Shown here: positions 1 through 11,079 of the stretch, in pieces
Layout of the letters: every line of letters begins with the position of its first letter
Position numbering within the stretch: the stretch's first letter is position 1
Assembly: GCA_036897445.1 (NCBI GenBank)
Contig: JAYMTL010000166.1
Coordinates: 1-38,989, forward strand
Direction of reading: 5' to 3'
Length of the DNA: 38,989 bases
Origin: Pelargonium tetragonum
Taxonomy: Eukaryota; Streptophyta; Magnoliopsida; Geraniales; Geraniaceae
Notes under the pieces: model-generated
Databases searched by the model: none
What the model was told of the DNA's origin: nothing
The model's input: the letters and a program-made list of their open reading frames with translations, nothing else
Position numbers and translations under genes: made by a program

Positions 1-38
1 AAATTCTTTTCCTAACAAGAAATCCTATAGAACTTGGA

Positions 39-82
39 GGGTAGAATTTGAACGCATGCTTTCAGTCTAATTAGGTCCGTAC
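39..82 (-). pseudogene. tRNA-like relict, possibly trnF
   Basis: Read on the minus strand, the segment contains GACTGAAA, which is the anticodon-loop sequence of a tRNA-Phe(GAA), followed at shortened spacing by GTTCAAATTC, a T-loop sequence. The 3' half of the anticodon arm seems to be missing, as it is in the clearer trnW relict at 1112-1175. The T stem does not close and I cannot form an acceptor stem. The T-loop word alone could be chance; the pairing with a Phe-like anticodon loop is the only reason to name trnF. It is at best a non-functional fragment. Confidence 0.22.
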
Positions 83-1111
83 CCTTTATAAAGAACTCTT
101 TAGTTAGTTCCTTCCGCGAAACTCTTAGTGCGATCGCTTAGGCATGGGGAGAAAATCCCAGTCTTATCTTAGGAGTCTTCTTCCTTTGGTGTTAGGATTC
201 CCCAGCCTTATTGATTGGATACAAATCCTGTTTCATAAAAATCAAGCTCCTGCTTATAAAAAAGGTATTCTCATATTAATTAATTCTTTAAATAAAGCGA
301 ATCCACCTGAAAGGTAAAGTATAGATAGAGAACCGCCGAAAATTTTCTTTTTTAATGTTTATTATTCTTAGAAAGTCCCAGTGCTAACCCCATTTTGTTT
401 GCAAGTACAAGAGAAACCCTAAAGGAAAAACCTCTAGTTTACACCATTATAAGGAAATCCTAGTAAAAAGTCTAACATTAATACAAATATAATGCAAAAA
501 CAATGAGGGAAAGCCCCCTCCCTTCTTAACAGGGGCACTCGACCAAGAGTATACTTCTGTAAGAGTACTTACTTAAAAAGCTGCTTTGCTTGAAAACTAA
601 CGAGTCCCGTTTTAACTGCTTTATCTTAACTTGATTTGGTACCGAAGAATCGAAGCACTAGTATATTATAAAAAGAAAATTTGAGGATTACATGACCCAG
701 ACTTTTAATATAATGGGAATGGGACTCTAAAGCATTTTCTTTGTAATAATGAATAAAAGTAATTCTATTTCATTTTGTCACTACCCTTGAAGCCCATCCG
801 CTAATAAAGGGGGTTTTCTTTCATTTTCTAGAAAACTCTTACTATTGAAATATTAATTGCACGAAATCCCATCAAAGCTTGTAAAAACTACGGTCTCTCT
901 TTTAGGAAAGTACTGCGGAGCTGCTATATCTAGGATTCACTAAAAGGGGAGCACCTGTATCAATAAGTTTCGGAATAGGTGAATTATTAATTTAGATAAA
1001 AACCCTACTTTTTAGTTAGAAACCTATGGTATGGTCTAATCCGGAGTCTGTGGTTTCGCAAAGCAACAAGAATAATAATACAAAATAGAATCTATATATA
1101 AGCATAAAAGC
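83..1111. other. Gene-free background
   Basis: I see no gene or extended repeat here. The stretch is AT-rich with stops in all frames. It contains many short words in which a G run is followed closely by a C run, such as GGATTCCCC near 195, a texture shared with most of the window. Confidence 0.7.
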
Positions 1112-1175
1112 CCTTTTCTCTTCAGCTAGGTAGAATGTGGGTCTCCCGTCATAGGTTCGAGTCGTACAGAACGCG
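1112..1175 (+). pseudogene. trnW: Decayed plastid-type trnW(CCA)
   Basis: The segment aligns with plastid trnW(CCA) as I recall it. It has a D-arm remnant (CAGCTAGGTAGAA), then TGTGGGTCTCC from the 5' side of the anticodon arm, including the start of the CCA anticodon loop. It then jumps directly to CGTCATAGGTTCGAGT (end of the variable region and the T arm) and to ACAGAACGCG, matching the 3' acceptor side. About 10 nt are missing: the rest of the anticodon loop and its 3' stem. The T stem no longer pairs fully, and the 5' acceptor strand (about 1112-1118) makes only four or five pairs with the 3' side. Total length is 64 nt against about 74. Without the anticodon arm it cannot decode, so I call it a pseudogene. 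In land-plant mitochondria trnW is itself of plastid origin, so the match does not tell the two organelles apart. Confidence 0.72.
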
Positions 1176-1689
1176 AAATTCACTTATTTATCGCAACCCA
1201 AACTGGAAATATTATGAGGCAGCGTGAAATTCTAGAAAAGGGAGGAAAACCTATAAAACGGATGTTAAAGCCCCTGGTAAAAAAAAGAAGTTTAACGAGC
1301 ATACTAACTCTTGTTTTAGGGCACGTAAAAGGCCGTGGAGTAGCTTTTGCTTCTTCTTGTAATTAACGGAGTTTTGCTATACTGAGTTTTTCTTTGAATT
1401 ATAGGATAAAAGCTTTAGCTTTAAAGAGATAGTAGAGAGACTTGGGAGGATGGATGCTCTAAGGATTCTAAGCCAGTAAAGAAGCTTCTTAATTATAAAG
1501 GGGTCTCTTGTATTTGTATTCTGGTTAGAGTTTAAGGAGTCAAAACTATAAGTCATTCGTTTCCAGAGATAAAAAAAGAAATTGAGTATGTAAGAAGGTA
1601 ATAAGTAAAAGGGAAAGCACTTGGCACTTTAAAAGAAGTTACAAGGTGGGTTCTTTCTAAGTCTACTTTTCCTACAGCCCCACAAGTCT
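1176..1689. other. Gene-free background
   Basis: No gene, structured RNA or long repeat was seen. The stretch is ordinary AT-rich sequence with stops throughout. Confidence 0.7.
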
Positions 1690-1697
1690 TATTAATA

Positions 1698-1720
1698 AGC
1701 CTCTCAAGTAGGTAGAGGCT
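1698..1720. other. Perfect 7-bp hairpin
   Basis: AGCCTCT at 1698-1704 pairs perfectly with AGAGGCT at 1714-1720 around a 9-nt loop. It is GC-rich for this window and sits at the left edge of the T-rich repeat island. There is no T run after it, so it does not look like an intrinsic terminator. It may be a transcript-end or processing structure, or chance. Confidence 0.4.
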
Positions 1721-2047
1721 CCTTCCGCTTTAGTACTCATTTTGGGTTATTCCCGTTAGGGTATACTTTTGTTCAGTTACTTAATACGTTTCATTTGAAC
1801 TTCTTAAGTTGTATATTAGTCTTTTAGTGTGCTGCAGGATTGGGCCTCTAGTCTTTTAAGAGGTATTCCCCTTTTTTGTACTACTCTTCCTATTGTAGCT
1901 AGGGTTATTCTGGTTAATGTAGATAGGCTAAATTAGGATTTTTCTATAAAGTATCCTATAGTCGTTATACTAAGGAGAGAGTACCTTTTACTAAGATATA
2001 GAATAGGGGAAATATCTATTTGGTATAGTCTTAGATAGCATTAAGTA

Positions 2048-2296
2048 TTGTTGTTAAAGGCATATTCCTCTTGGCCGCGGTTCTTATCATTAAAGAGGGG
2101 ATAGAGAAATAATCTATAATAGAGAAATCCTTCTTACCGACCAAGGGTACCCGAGGTAATGTAATTAATAGTACTAGTATAGACCACCTTACACTAACCC
2201 ATAGCCGGGAAAACTTTCATTACCATACCAGAATACCTTGCTTTAGTCTCAATTCTTTTATTCTATAAAACCTAAAAAATGACTATCTACCCGGAA
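2048..2296 (+). repeat. Dispersed repeat, copy A
   Basis: This is one of the fullest copies. In order it shows TTGTTGTTAAAGGC, ATTCCTCTT, GGTTCTTATCATTAAAGAGG, a spacer, CTTACCGACC, CGAGGTAATGTAATTAATAG (2152-2171) and AGTATAGACCACCTTACAC (from 2176). A 21-nt stretch at 2176-2196 is identical to the reverse complement of 13767-13787. A 22-nt stretch at 2152-2173 is identical to 12101-12122. Similarity to the copy at 11971 continues past the core through CTTTAGTCTCAATTCTTTTATTC to about 2296. No coding frame is conserved. The function is unknown; it behaves like a non-coding dispersed element. Confidence 0.8.
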
Positions 2297-2603
2297 TTGA
2301 AAAAACCAGAAATGGCACAGAGGAAGAAATTTTTAGATATTACATCTTTATCAGTAAAAGACTTTTGAAACCAAATAAAATAAGGAATACAGATTCATTG
2401 TAATATAAAGTTGCTCTCTAAAATGTTATTTTTTAGTTTAGCTGCCCTTTGTCCATCCAGAAAATTCCCGATTTCCTATATGTTTATTATAGGGAGCCTT
2501 TACCGTGTTCGGGAATTCTTAAATCTGACTAAAAACCTACTTAGGGTAAAGAAATTAACTTACTTACAGCTTTTTCTAAACAGAGACATAAAATTATAAT
2601 AAT

Positions 2604-2765
2604 AAAACCTCTTAAGTCCACTACCCCTCTTCCCCTGTAGCTTATCTAAAAGGAGGATGCAAAACCTTAGAACGCATACAAACTTTTACCCAACTACAGC
2701 GTAGCGAAGGGAGGGAAATACAGGAGAGTATATATATAAAAGAGCATAAATAGCTTACACTATGA
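2604..2765 (+). repeat. Dispersed repeat, copy B
   Basis: The order of blocks matches the family: CCCCTCTTCCCCTGTAGCTT and ATC on the left, a spacer of about 45 nt, then the GC-rich tag CAGCGTAGCGAAGGGAGGG (2697-2715), then AGCTTACACTATG as a diverged tail. The tag keeps the CAGCGTAGCG part that is also seen at 24416-24425 and the GCGAAGGGAGGG part that is seen on the minus strand near 13808-13819. The GTAATTAAT block is replaced by a short TATATATA run. Confidence 0.7.
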
Positions 2766-3627
2766 TAACACCAGCACCAAAAGGAAACTAACTTGACTTC
2801 TTAATCTTAAAAAGCCTTTCTTAATTTAATTACATTACCTCCTTATCTTTCAATTCAGGAAGAAACTTTAACTACAAGCTTATTATTCCATTTTTGACCT
2901 ACTTCATACCTTATAGACAAACACTTCTTCTTAAACTTCATACTCTTAATACCTGCATAACTCCAGCTAAACGGGGGTGTCCTTTTGTTAGGATTCCCTG
3001 TACATTGTTTTGTAGCTACTGTATTCTTTGGTATTAGTATTCCTTTATAAGTATAGTAACAGAGTATCTATTCTATATGTATTTTATAGTTGATTGTTTC
3101 ATTTTCTTAGTTTAAGTAAGATGCCTCTTGTTTGTTGTTACTGCTATATAGCATATAGAGGAATTAGCCCTAGTAAGTCAATTCTAAATTATCCTTACCG
3201 ACGGAAACTTTGTGAAGGAGGCGGGATAGTCTTAGGAATATATCTACAATACACATTATATACACCAACTTCAGAATCCCGGTTTCTTCAAGAAATAGAC
3301 CCGCTTTCACTTTCTTTTTGAATGAAATTTCTTCAGAGCTATAAAAATTCAGAATCTGTACCTTACTCTTAGGACCCTTTTTTGTTCTTCATGCCTTGTT
3401 TTAGGAGTCAGCTAGCCTTGTAACTAAACTGAGAGAGACTTCCTAGTTAGGGGATTACAGGGATAAGATTCTTCTTTGTAGCTAGGATCCCCTAGTGGTA
3501 TGGCTATAGGTCTTCTTCAAAGGTATAGAACTTGTATTATAGCAGAGTGTATAGTATTAGGAGATCTAGTATTATAGTTTCTATTTTTTTATTAGATATG
3601 CATAATTATAGATTATAGTAATCATAG

Positions 3628-3788
3628 TTGTTAAGGGCAATTCATCCTCTTATTCCCTGTGCTTATCGGAGGTTAGGGCCTTGTAAGTACATACATTAAT
3701 TCATTAATGAATCTATCTGACTGAAGGGTACCGAAGGGAGGGCATTGCATAGTATTAGAGTAGTACATGAACACTACATACACCCACC
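3628..3788 (+). repeat. Dispersed repeat, copy C
   Basis: The left block reads TTGTTAAGGGCAATTCATCC, then TCTTATTCCCTGTGCTTATC. The GC tag is CCGAAGGGAGGG (3731-3742), followed by CATTGCATAGTATTAGAGTA, a diverged form of the TAATGTAATTAATAGTA block. Similarity to the minus-strand copy at 20249-20390 extends outward on both sides: ATAGTTGTTAAGG on the left and CTTCTTAT with GACTTA and CTTGCTCT on the right. Confidence 0.7.
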
Positions 3789-4420
3789 AATTTCTTAATG
3801 ACTTCTTTGTTACTTTATTGTGTTCTTAGTAGCTAGACTTTAATAGGAGCTTTCTTCTTATTCCTCATGACTTACTTGCTCTAGACTTAGTTATTTACGT
3901 ACCTTTTTCTTATTGACTTCTTCCGCCCTGTCTTTTCTTAAGCGTACCTTACTTCTTGAGAGCTATACCCCTTGTAGTATACTTCTCTCGCCCTAGCTTT
4001 CTTAAGGGACTGTACTCTTGCTATTTCGTGGTTATGGGTCCTTGTATTCCCTACAGTGTACTTATTCTTTATTCTCTATCCTGTATATGGTAGTATAGGA
4101 AGGAGTTTTAGGATTATTCTAGTTAATGCACTAGATTTGTTAGTAATGGAATATAGATAAGATAGAGTTTTCTAGTTTGGACCCGGCAGTAAGGAAACTA
4201 AGACTTATTAAGACATCTATAAGGTTGAAATTTTATACTAATTCTAGAGACGGGAATATCCGGGCTAGTAGTCAAAGATATTCTATTTACAACTGTCTCC
4301 TATGCTACGCAAAAACGTTACTATTATATTATCTACTTTTTCAATTTCTCCTATACTATAAATACTATAAACCTGTCGAAACTTTTTATGTTTTATATGT
4401 ATAGAATGCTCTGGATGCAA

Positions 4421-5346
4421 TTTCTAACTCCCTCCCAGTTTGCTTTTTTTAATTTAAGAAAAGTTATGTCGGAGACAGGTTGTTCCTAAAGCAGTAATAC
4501 CGGGTTTTTTAGGGTATAAGTTAGTAGAGACCCTTTTACCCTCTCTGGGCCCTTTAAAAAGCCTAGGCCATAACCGAGTTAGTATCTAAGATTAAATAGC
4601 GACCCATCCTGTTTATTGAATATGTATAGCTCAAATAGAATTGGTAGGGCATTGTCTTTTAATTCTTGTGTATATACTATAAGCTGGACACAACACGAAC
4701 GAATTACTCAGATATTCTTATATTGATGTAAATAGGGAAGTTACTAAAAGTAGGTACTCAAAGCTTACGGATATATAGTGCTCTTATTCATCCTCTTCTC
4801 TTTTCATTGACTAAGAATTTTATCCACTTTTGTCCTGTATTCCCTTTCGAGTTTTTTAAGGTTTCGTCTTATATTTGTAACCTAACCCTTGATAGATAAG
4901 AATCCAGATAGCATGTTCGCTTAGTATAACTTTTAGTAGATATTCTCTTAGGAGGAGGTGCTTAGCACTTAAAGAACTTACCTAACTTTATCATAACTTA
5001 GCATCTTGTATCTACTGAGTTTGTCTTGAGCTATAGTTTTATTCAATACAGTAGTCTTTCTGGATGGAAGTAACGTCAGTTGAGTGGGAACTCTATACCC
5101 CTCCACAAATTTGACCTCTGTCCTATATCGTTAGATGGGATATCCCTAGTTTTTTTTATTCTAATAAAAATGAGTCGATTAAATAAGACAGAGCTTTGCC
5201 CATTCGCTATATGAAAACTCTTGATAAAAGTCGATATTTATACTCGTTAATAAGCTCTTTACCTCAGTATTCAAATAACTTAGAGAAAGGGGTTTTCTGT
5301 AAAATAACCCTAGCTAGGATCACCTAGTAGCCGGAGTTAGTACGCT
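4421..5346. other. Gene-free background
   Basis: No gene or clear repeat was seen. The texture returns to the window's usual AT-rich background after the T-rich island. Confidence 0.65.
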
Positions 5347-5410
5347 GCATTCTATATTTGAAACTGGTTAAATCAGAGTTCTTTTGTTCAGACATGCAAA
5401 GGTTCAAACT
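5347..5410 (+). pseudogene. Possible decayed trnQ(UUG)
   Basis: CTGGTTAAATCAGAG then TTCTTTTGTTCAGA then CATGCAAAGGTTCAAA follows the order and spacing of tRNA-Gln(UUG): D loop, anticodon arm, variable region and T arm. The distance between the TGGT of the D loop and the CATGCAAAGG of the T arm is one base longer than in plant organelle trnQ as I recall it. A TTG in anticodon position is present, but the anticodon stem does not pair well. The 3' strand of the T stem and the acceptor stem are not recognisable. A strong hairpin follows at 5409-5431. I treat this as a relict, and it could be chance. Confidence 0.35.
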
Positions 5411-5431
5411 AGTAGTATTATATACTACTAG
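5409..5431. other. Perfect 9-bp hairpin after the tRNA-like relict
   Basis: CTAGTAGTA (5409-5417) and TACTACTAG (5423-5431) pair perfectly around a 5-nt loop, TTATA. It begins where the 3' half of the T stem of the trnQ-like relict would be expected. It may have replaced the tRNA's 3' end or act as a transcript-end structure; neither can be shown from sequence. Confidence 0.55.
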
Positions 5432-8400
5432 GTAACTCCTTACTCCCTCTGTCTTCACTGAACGGAAATCCATATTTAATCCCATCCCTTTTATTCAAGA
5501 AATTTCTTTATATTAGCTAAGTATTGACACTTTCATAACTATCCATCTGGGGTCCCCTTTAGGGATTAGGGGCTTGTCCAAAAGTTTTAATATGTTGCTG
5601 ACAGGGGATCTTTTTTACACATTTAGATAGAGTGCTTAATGTACGAAGCCGAAAGTACTCATTAATAAGGATAAGGATGCTTTTTTCTTGAATTGAGTGA
5701 ATGAATTCTTAATCCAGAAGAAGCACTTTTTACTAAATTAGGGGTATCCTTGGATTTCAAGAATTCTAGGAAATTTTGGGCTAAGAAAGAAATTGTTATC
5801 AAAGAATTCTTAAGGTTCAGCTTCTTTTATCTCTGACGAGTAGTGAAAAGGTATTCTATTTTCTGGAACTTTTTTTCCGTGTAATAATCCTTATTGAATG
5901 CCTCCTCTCTCTCTAGAGCTTTCCTGCGAAATTACCATTGCCAATGATTTTATATAGATATTTAGTCAAAAAGCCGACTAAGTTCGAATTTCTTAACTAA
6001 TGGCAAGAACTAGGATTAGGATAGCTATAATTATGACAGGTAGACACTCATGCACTCAAATAGTAAGATACGAGACAAGTTACCCTAAATACCACCCACA
6101 AATAAATGATACGAACAGAAATAACCGAACTAACGAAGATAGACTACCGGGCAGCAGTTTCAAGAACTTTCTGGGGGTCTTGTCAATAAGGATTTGGTAG
6201 CGAAAAAAAAAGACTGGCGAGACAAAGCGCGTACGAGTGGTATTTGAGGGTTTAATAATATGCAGAAAGAGTAAGAAGTATAGGAAAGCCTTTGATTTTT
6301 TTATGTCAAATAAGTGCCTATGATATAGTGAAAACTCGAAAGTATACGTTGTTAACAATTCCGAAAGTTTTACCTGAGTCCAAAGGAATTCGAAGTTTCT
6401 CCCTTTAACAAGTATGTAAATTAAAATAACATTAAAGAGTCCTTGGGGTAAAACAAGTCAGTTCTGGTTCTTCATGTTTGAAAATATTTGTCTAAATCCA
6501 GATATGCAGATATGAGAACTCGAATAATAGTAAGCTTTTTGATTACAATTTTGGGTTTACTCTTTCACCACTTTATTACAAAAGATAGAGCTTGCCGTGC
6601 GATATGAAGTTATAAAGTTTATATCAGGTTGGATGGATAAAGAATTTTCTTAATATATTACATTTGGATAGGATGCTCTCCGGGGGCCGCCGGGCTCACT
6701 TATAAAAATTTATATAAATAAGGGGTTATTTATAAGAAATGGGGTAAAGCATACACCTTCTTTTTCCAGTAGAAGTCGGGATGGACAATGTTTGAAGCTA
6801 GGTAGGGTGTAGGGGCTTATACGATTTACCAAGGAAGTTCCTAAGCTATACACTAAGACTCAAAATTCCGATTCTATGCTATTCTACTGCATTCATCGGG
6901 TTTTCCTTTTCATTTTTTTAGTTCTTTATTATAAGATATTGTTGTTAGTCCAAAGAAAAACTAAGGGGATTTCTTACCGAATCTACGTAACACAAGCCAG
7001 AGCTGTACTCAAGGGTTCTTTATGTCTATATGGACCTCTAGAAAAGCTATCCTTCTACCTCTCTCTAGAATCAGTCTTAAACTTAAGGAAGCGCTCCTGT
7101 GAAATTAATGACAACCCTGCTCACTCTTTTGTTTGGTAGTGCTTTACAAGATTTAAGAAATTTCAGCAGATTTAAGTTTTTGCTTTTACTTAAGACTTAA
7201 TCTCAAGAGGTTTTTACAGGTTTAGGAAGGTAAGTGAAGGAATGCATTCAGCGGGCTTTTCTAGTATAGTAGATAAGGAACCTAGAGTTAGGTCAAGTGA
7301 GAAAAAATACAAAACAATAAAACCAAATATCAGGCTTTCAAAAGAAGTAAGTCATTAAAACTTTTTGAATACAAAAAAGGTATCCTATTCATGGCTTACT
7401 TCTCTATTCTTATTCTAATAGTTGAGCTTATTAAGAAAACCCGTTACTAATGTAATAAATTCCTTTGTTGAATCCTTTTTTTATTACCAAACCATTAACT
7501 TTATTCCTAGAATTGTAACTTGTTGTACACACGCTACCTATCTCGATTTTTGAGCTACTTCCAAAAAGTAGTTATGATATTACTCTTTCAACTAAGCACA
7601 ACGAACGGAGCAAATCCCCTAAAACTAGGAAAAGCTGTATCAATATAAGCTACAAAGTGTACGGCTCAGTATAATTAGAAAGACTTTTTTAGAACGTGCG
7701 TTTTGCTATAGGATAATTTAGTACTTACTTGTTGAGAGTCATTGCATTGGATATACTTAAGTGGGCCCCCCGCCGATACCTTTGTAAAGAGTTTACATAT
7801 TGACTTTTATCCCTGTTTTCTAGTGTAAGAAGTTTTATTCATTTGCTAGTTTAGATTTAACAATCCCTTTATTTGTTTAGGAGGTTTTGATTTAGGCTGT
7901 GTTATTACGTTCGGAAACCTATGCGTGTGTGATATGCTAAATACCCTAAATCTAGGAGCCTGTACCTGTAAAGGAGATGAAGCACTTTTTACCGAGGGTA
8001 GCTGCAAGAGGAAGGAGAAGTGTATTTCCAAGTAAAGCAACTTCAACAACTAGGGTAGGGGTATTCCATTCCATGTGTATCCGTATCTAGGGCTTCTCGT
8101 TCTTTATTTAGGACATAGAAAAAGGAATACTGTATATAACAAAAAGGTACTCCTATAAGAATATTCCAACTCTTTTTAGTTCACTAACTTTATGTGAATC
8201 GGGAAAATAGTCGGTGTTTTTTTTCCATATACCTTATTAGAAACTCACACCTTGTCGAGGGAGGCTTGTGTAGTAAAGTTAGATACCCCGCGAGTAATTG
8301 TAAAAAAATCCCTACCTATTTTCATGAAAAGCCTAAACTGCATTTATACCAAGGCCTATCGTTTCTTAGTGGTCTCTATATCTGGGGTATAGTAACAAAA

Positions 8401-9008
8401 CTTCCAACTCATTGGGTTTTTAGTTATACGTTAATAGAAGGCCTTAGAAAGGAGAACTTTATATACTGAATAATTTGTAAAAAAGTACAACATAGGTGTG
8501 AGGCGAAACTCTTAATAATTGAGTATACTTTATAGTTCTTATACAACCGCAGAAAATGAATTTTCCTACGCAATATACTACCTACCTTAAAATTGAAGGG
8601 TAATTTATACAGATTAAGGATGTGCTCCCTATACAAGTAATACCAAGATTAAAAGAGTAAAAGCGGATAGTCATAGAATTCAAGATTGGATTGTCCCTAT
8701 AAAGTCAAATCCAGTGTTTAGGGAGGCCCCTAAGAGGAAGTTTCCCTTCGTTTGAAAGAAAAAGTTTGAACTATTAGAACCAAAAAAGATTGATATATTG
8801 TAGGAATCACTTAATTTATAAGGTCTTGAAATTACTATACCACAGCTCATATATGCCCGTATTTTTGTTTGAATATCAAGGATTAGACTGCGTTTTATAG
8901 AGCTACAAAAGACTTTTGTATAAGTGCCCCGAGTTTTATTTAAATAGGGGTTTAATACATAACTAGAAATGTTAGGATTTCCCTTTATCTACGAAAACCT
9001 CGGCAAAA
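5432..9008. other. Gene-free background, 3.6 kb
   Basis: I see no gene. Open frames of up to about 92 codons occur on both strands, but they overlap one another, show no domain and fit chance. Local features are a GC-rich patch at 6676-6697 and a G/C run near 7763. A segment at 6589-6630 is weakly reminiscent of a group II intron domain V but does not fold as one. Confidence 0.65.
6676..6697. other. Short GC-rich patch
   Basis: About 22 nt, with core CCGGGGGCCGCCGGG, are nearly all G and C inside sequence of about 35% GC. The patch is partly self-complementary (CCGG and GGCC words). It resembles the small GC clusters scattered in some fungal and algal organelle genomes. I see only one such cluster of this strength in the window. 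Confidence 0.45.
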
Positions 9009-9034
9009 ATATATATATATATATATATATATAT
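9009..9034. repeat. (AT)13 microsatellite
   Basis: A perfect run of 13 AT units, the longest simple repeat in the window. It is likely to vary in length between individuals. Confidence 0.95.
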
Positions 9035-9959
9035 GGAGTTAGCCACTTTGGTTTGATTTCCTTCTTTTCTTTAAGGTAGAGGTTGCCCAGAAAAATTTTG
9101 AGAAAAACAAGGCAGGTGTATATTTCTATATAAAAATGAATGCTTAAAAGTATAAGCGGGCCCCTAATTGTATTACTTATTTTCTAGGGGCTTCCCCTAA
9201 GTGGGTACCTGAGAGACGCATTTTGACTTCAACCCTTACTAAAAAGTCAGTCCTATGCAAGAGTTGTCATTTATTAAAACTCTTTTTAGTAAAGGGTCCT
9301 CCCCAGGTTCCTTTTTTACCTCTATTTTTTGTGAATTGTACCACTCAGGGTAACTGAGGGTAGTCAATAAGTTTCTTTGAAGCAAGATAAAGTAAAGGCT
9401 TAATAGTCGTGCTATACTCAGCAGTTTAGTCCACGATTAAACTTTTTACCGACCGCAAGTATAACGCAGAGTAATAAAAATATTGGGTTTCATTCGAGAG
9501 TAGCTACACCCGGCCTATTTATATACTATCCAAAGAAGTGTCTCTCAAAAAAAAGGGCGAAGAGATTTAAACGCTTCCAGAAATAAGTAAGAACGAGAAT
9601 ACTAGTTAAATGTATAAATTACGGGGCTCTCTTACCCAAGGTACATACGGGGTAGTGCTTTATTTTTAGGTACAACCCCTGAAAAGAATTTTGAACGTAT
9701 ATCAGATCATAGACAATTAAAGATTTCGACCTAGTCTAGTATAATAAACTTTTTTCTATTAGCTACAGGGGCCTAAGGCCTATATACAAGGACTCTATTA
9801 AGAACACAACAAAGTTATATTATTCAGTTAGTCAAAGTTTAGAAGTATTCCCCCATCCTGACAAGGAGCACCCCTTTGCTATATGTATTGAAAAGCTTCC
9901 GTTTGATAAGTTATTCCCAAGGACTTTGTGAAAGTTAAGATTATAGAGTCTCCGGAAAA
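9035..9959. other. Gene-free background
   Basis: Nothing recognised. A short dyad, GGCC-TAA-GGCC, occurs near 9768. Confidence 0.65.
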
Positions 9960-10190
9960 GATAAGGAAGCTTTTTTAAGATTTAAGATAAGAGGAGTTAG
10001 GAATAGGAGTAACGAAGCCTATAATAAAGGGTATTAAGACCTAGCTACACTAAGCAGTACAGATATAATAAGTACATGTATAAGACTCTTACCCTTACTC
10101 CTAATAAGAAACAACAAGTTATAACTACAAATAAGATACAGATGGAGATAGCTGCTTATAGCTCATAACAAAGAAGTAAAACAAGCAGTA
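9960..10190 (-). repeat. Outer-repeat fragment, copy J
   Basis: On the plus strand, ACTCCTAATAAGAAACAACA followed by AGTTAT at about 10097-10122 matches CTCCTAAGAATAAGAAACAA followed by GTTAT at 20739-20763, with one short shift. Both lie in A-rich stretches with related words (TATAATA, GTAGCTA in reverse). The core tag is absent, so this looks like a piece of the element's outer part. The frame that is open at 20578-20826 is not kept here: the aligned bases contain several stops. Confidence 0.4.
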
Positions 10191-11079
10191 GATATGGGTA
10201 TTCTAGTGCACGCATACATGTTTAAAAAACTAAAGTACTCTACCCTCCTTCAGATGCCTTCAGTCGGGAGCACGTATTCCCCATTGTTCCCGGGCTTCCA
10301 AACAACAAAACAACAATCTCTTTTTTCTCGGCAAACAAGGGAATATTATCTAAGCGATTTTGTTCTTTATTTTTATTAATTATTAAAAATTATGTAAAAA
10401 GTACGAAACTTACAAAAAGAGCAAGCAGCTGAAAAAGGCCATTCTCTCTTGAAAAGCCCTAAAAAGTGGTATTTTAACCCGCGGGAATTTTTGGTCGTGT
10501 GTCCTACCCGCATACTCTTGTTTTTTATTCCGAAATCTTTTTAACAGTTTAATGCACGCCTACCAGGGGCTTCCTATAGCAGCTTTTTAGAATAATTAAT
10601 TGTTCAGCTCTCTCTCTTAATTTCTTAATTTACTAGCAGCTTGTTCGTAGTTCTATATTCCCTTCTTATATACCAGGGTTATTACTAAGTTTTAAAAAGA
10701 CACATTATCTATCTACCTGAAAATAAAGGGGTATACCCGTATTTATATTTATAAATGAGATGCTCTTCCTGACATAAAAATAAAAAAGTATTGGCACTAA
10801 GAAGGCTTCATAACTAAGATATATTACGCAAATGTTACACGAGAACGCTACAAATTTCTTACAAGCTCTATATACTACGCTATGTATTTTTAAGGAATAA
10901 AAAGTACATGTTTTACTCAGCTTTCTATCTAATCTAAAATGCTTTATCCTTTAGGTACTCTGTAGTTTGTACATTTAACCAAGAAATGTTGGATTCCCCT
11001 TCTAATTCCTCAGCCCTTAGTTTTAGAAGTTCTTGTCTTCAATCTTTTTATCTACTTCGTTTAATGGGATGGATCCTAG
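10191..11079. other. Gene-free background
   Basis: Nothing recognised. Stops occur in all frames, and a 61-codon open frame at 10194-10379 shows no domain. Confidence 0.65.

Larger units (their letters stand above)
1690..4420 (+). repeat. T-rich repeat island with three core copies
   Basis: This region differs in texture from its surroundings. It is T-rich on the plus strand and full of words such as CTTATT, TAGCTAG and CTTCTT. It holds three copies of the dispersed core repeat, entered separately. Left-flank sequence is also shared: GTTATTCTGGTTAATG near 1907 resembles GATTATTCTAGTTAATG near 4112, and TTGTAGCTAGG recurs near 1896 and 3476. The flank to the right of the 3628 copy (CTTCTTATTCCTCATGACTT near 3853) resembles the flank beyond the minus-strand copy at 20249-20390. 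I infer a cluster of old, nested or tandem insertions of one larger element. No coding frame is kept across copies. Confidence 0.5.

Noticed and set aside
2073-2082. GGCCGCGGTT recalls the small-subunit rRNA 530 loop.
   Set aside because: Only the short GCCGCGG part fits; the surrounding sequence is the dispersed repeat and no other rRNA motif is present.
6080-6358. Open frame of 92 codons on the minus strand overlapping a 66-codon frame on the plus strand.
   Set aside because: No recognisable product, and antiparallel overlap is what chance frames give.
6589-6630. GAGCTTGCCGTGCGATATGA looks faintly like a group II intron domain V.
   Set aside because: The bases do not form the conserved 34-nt stem with its bulge, and no other intron domain is seen nearby.
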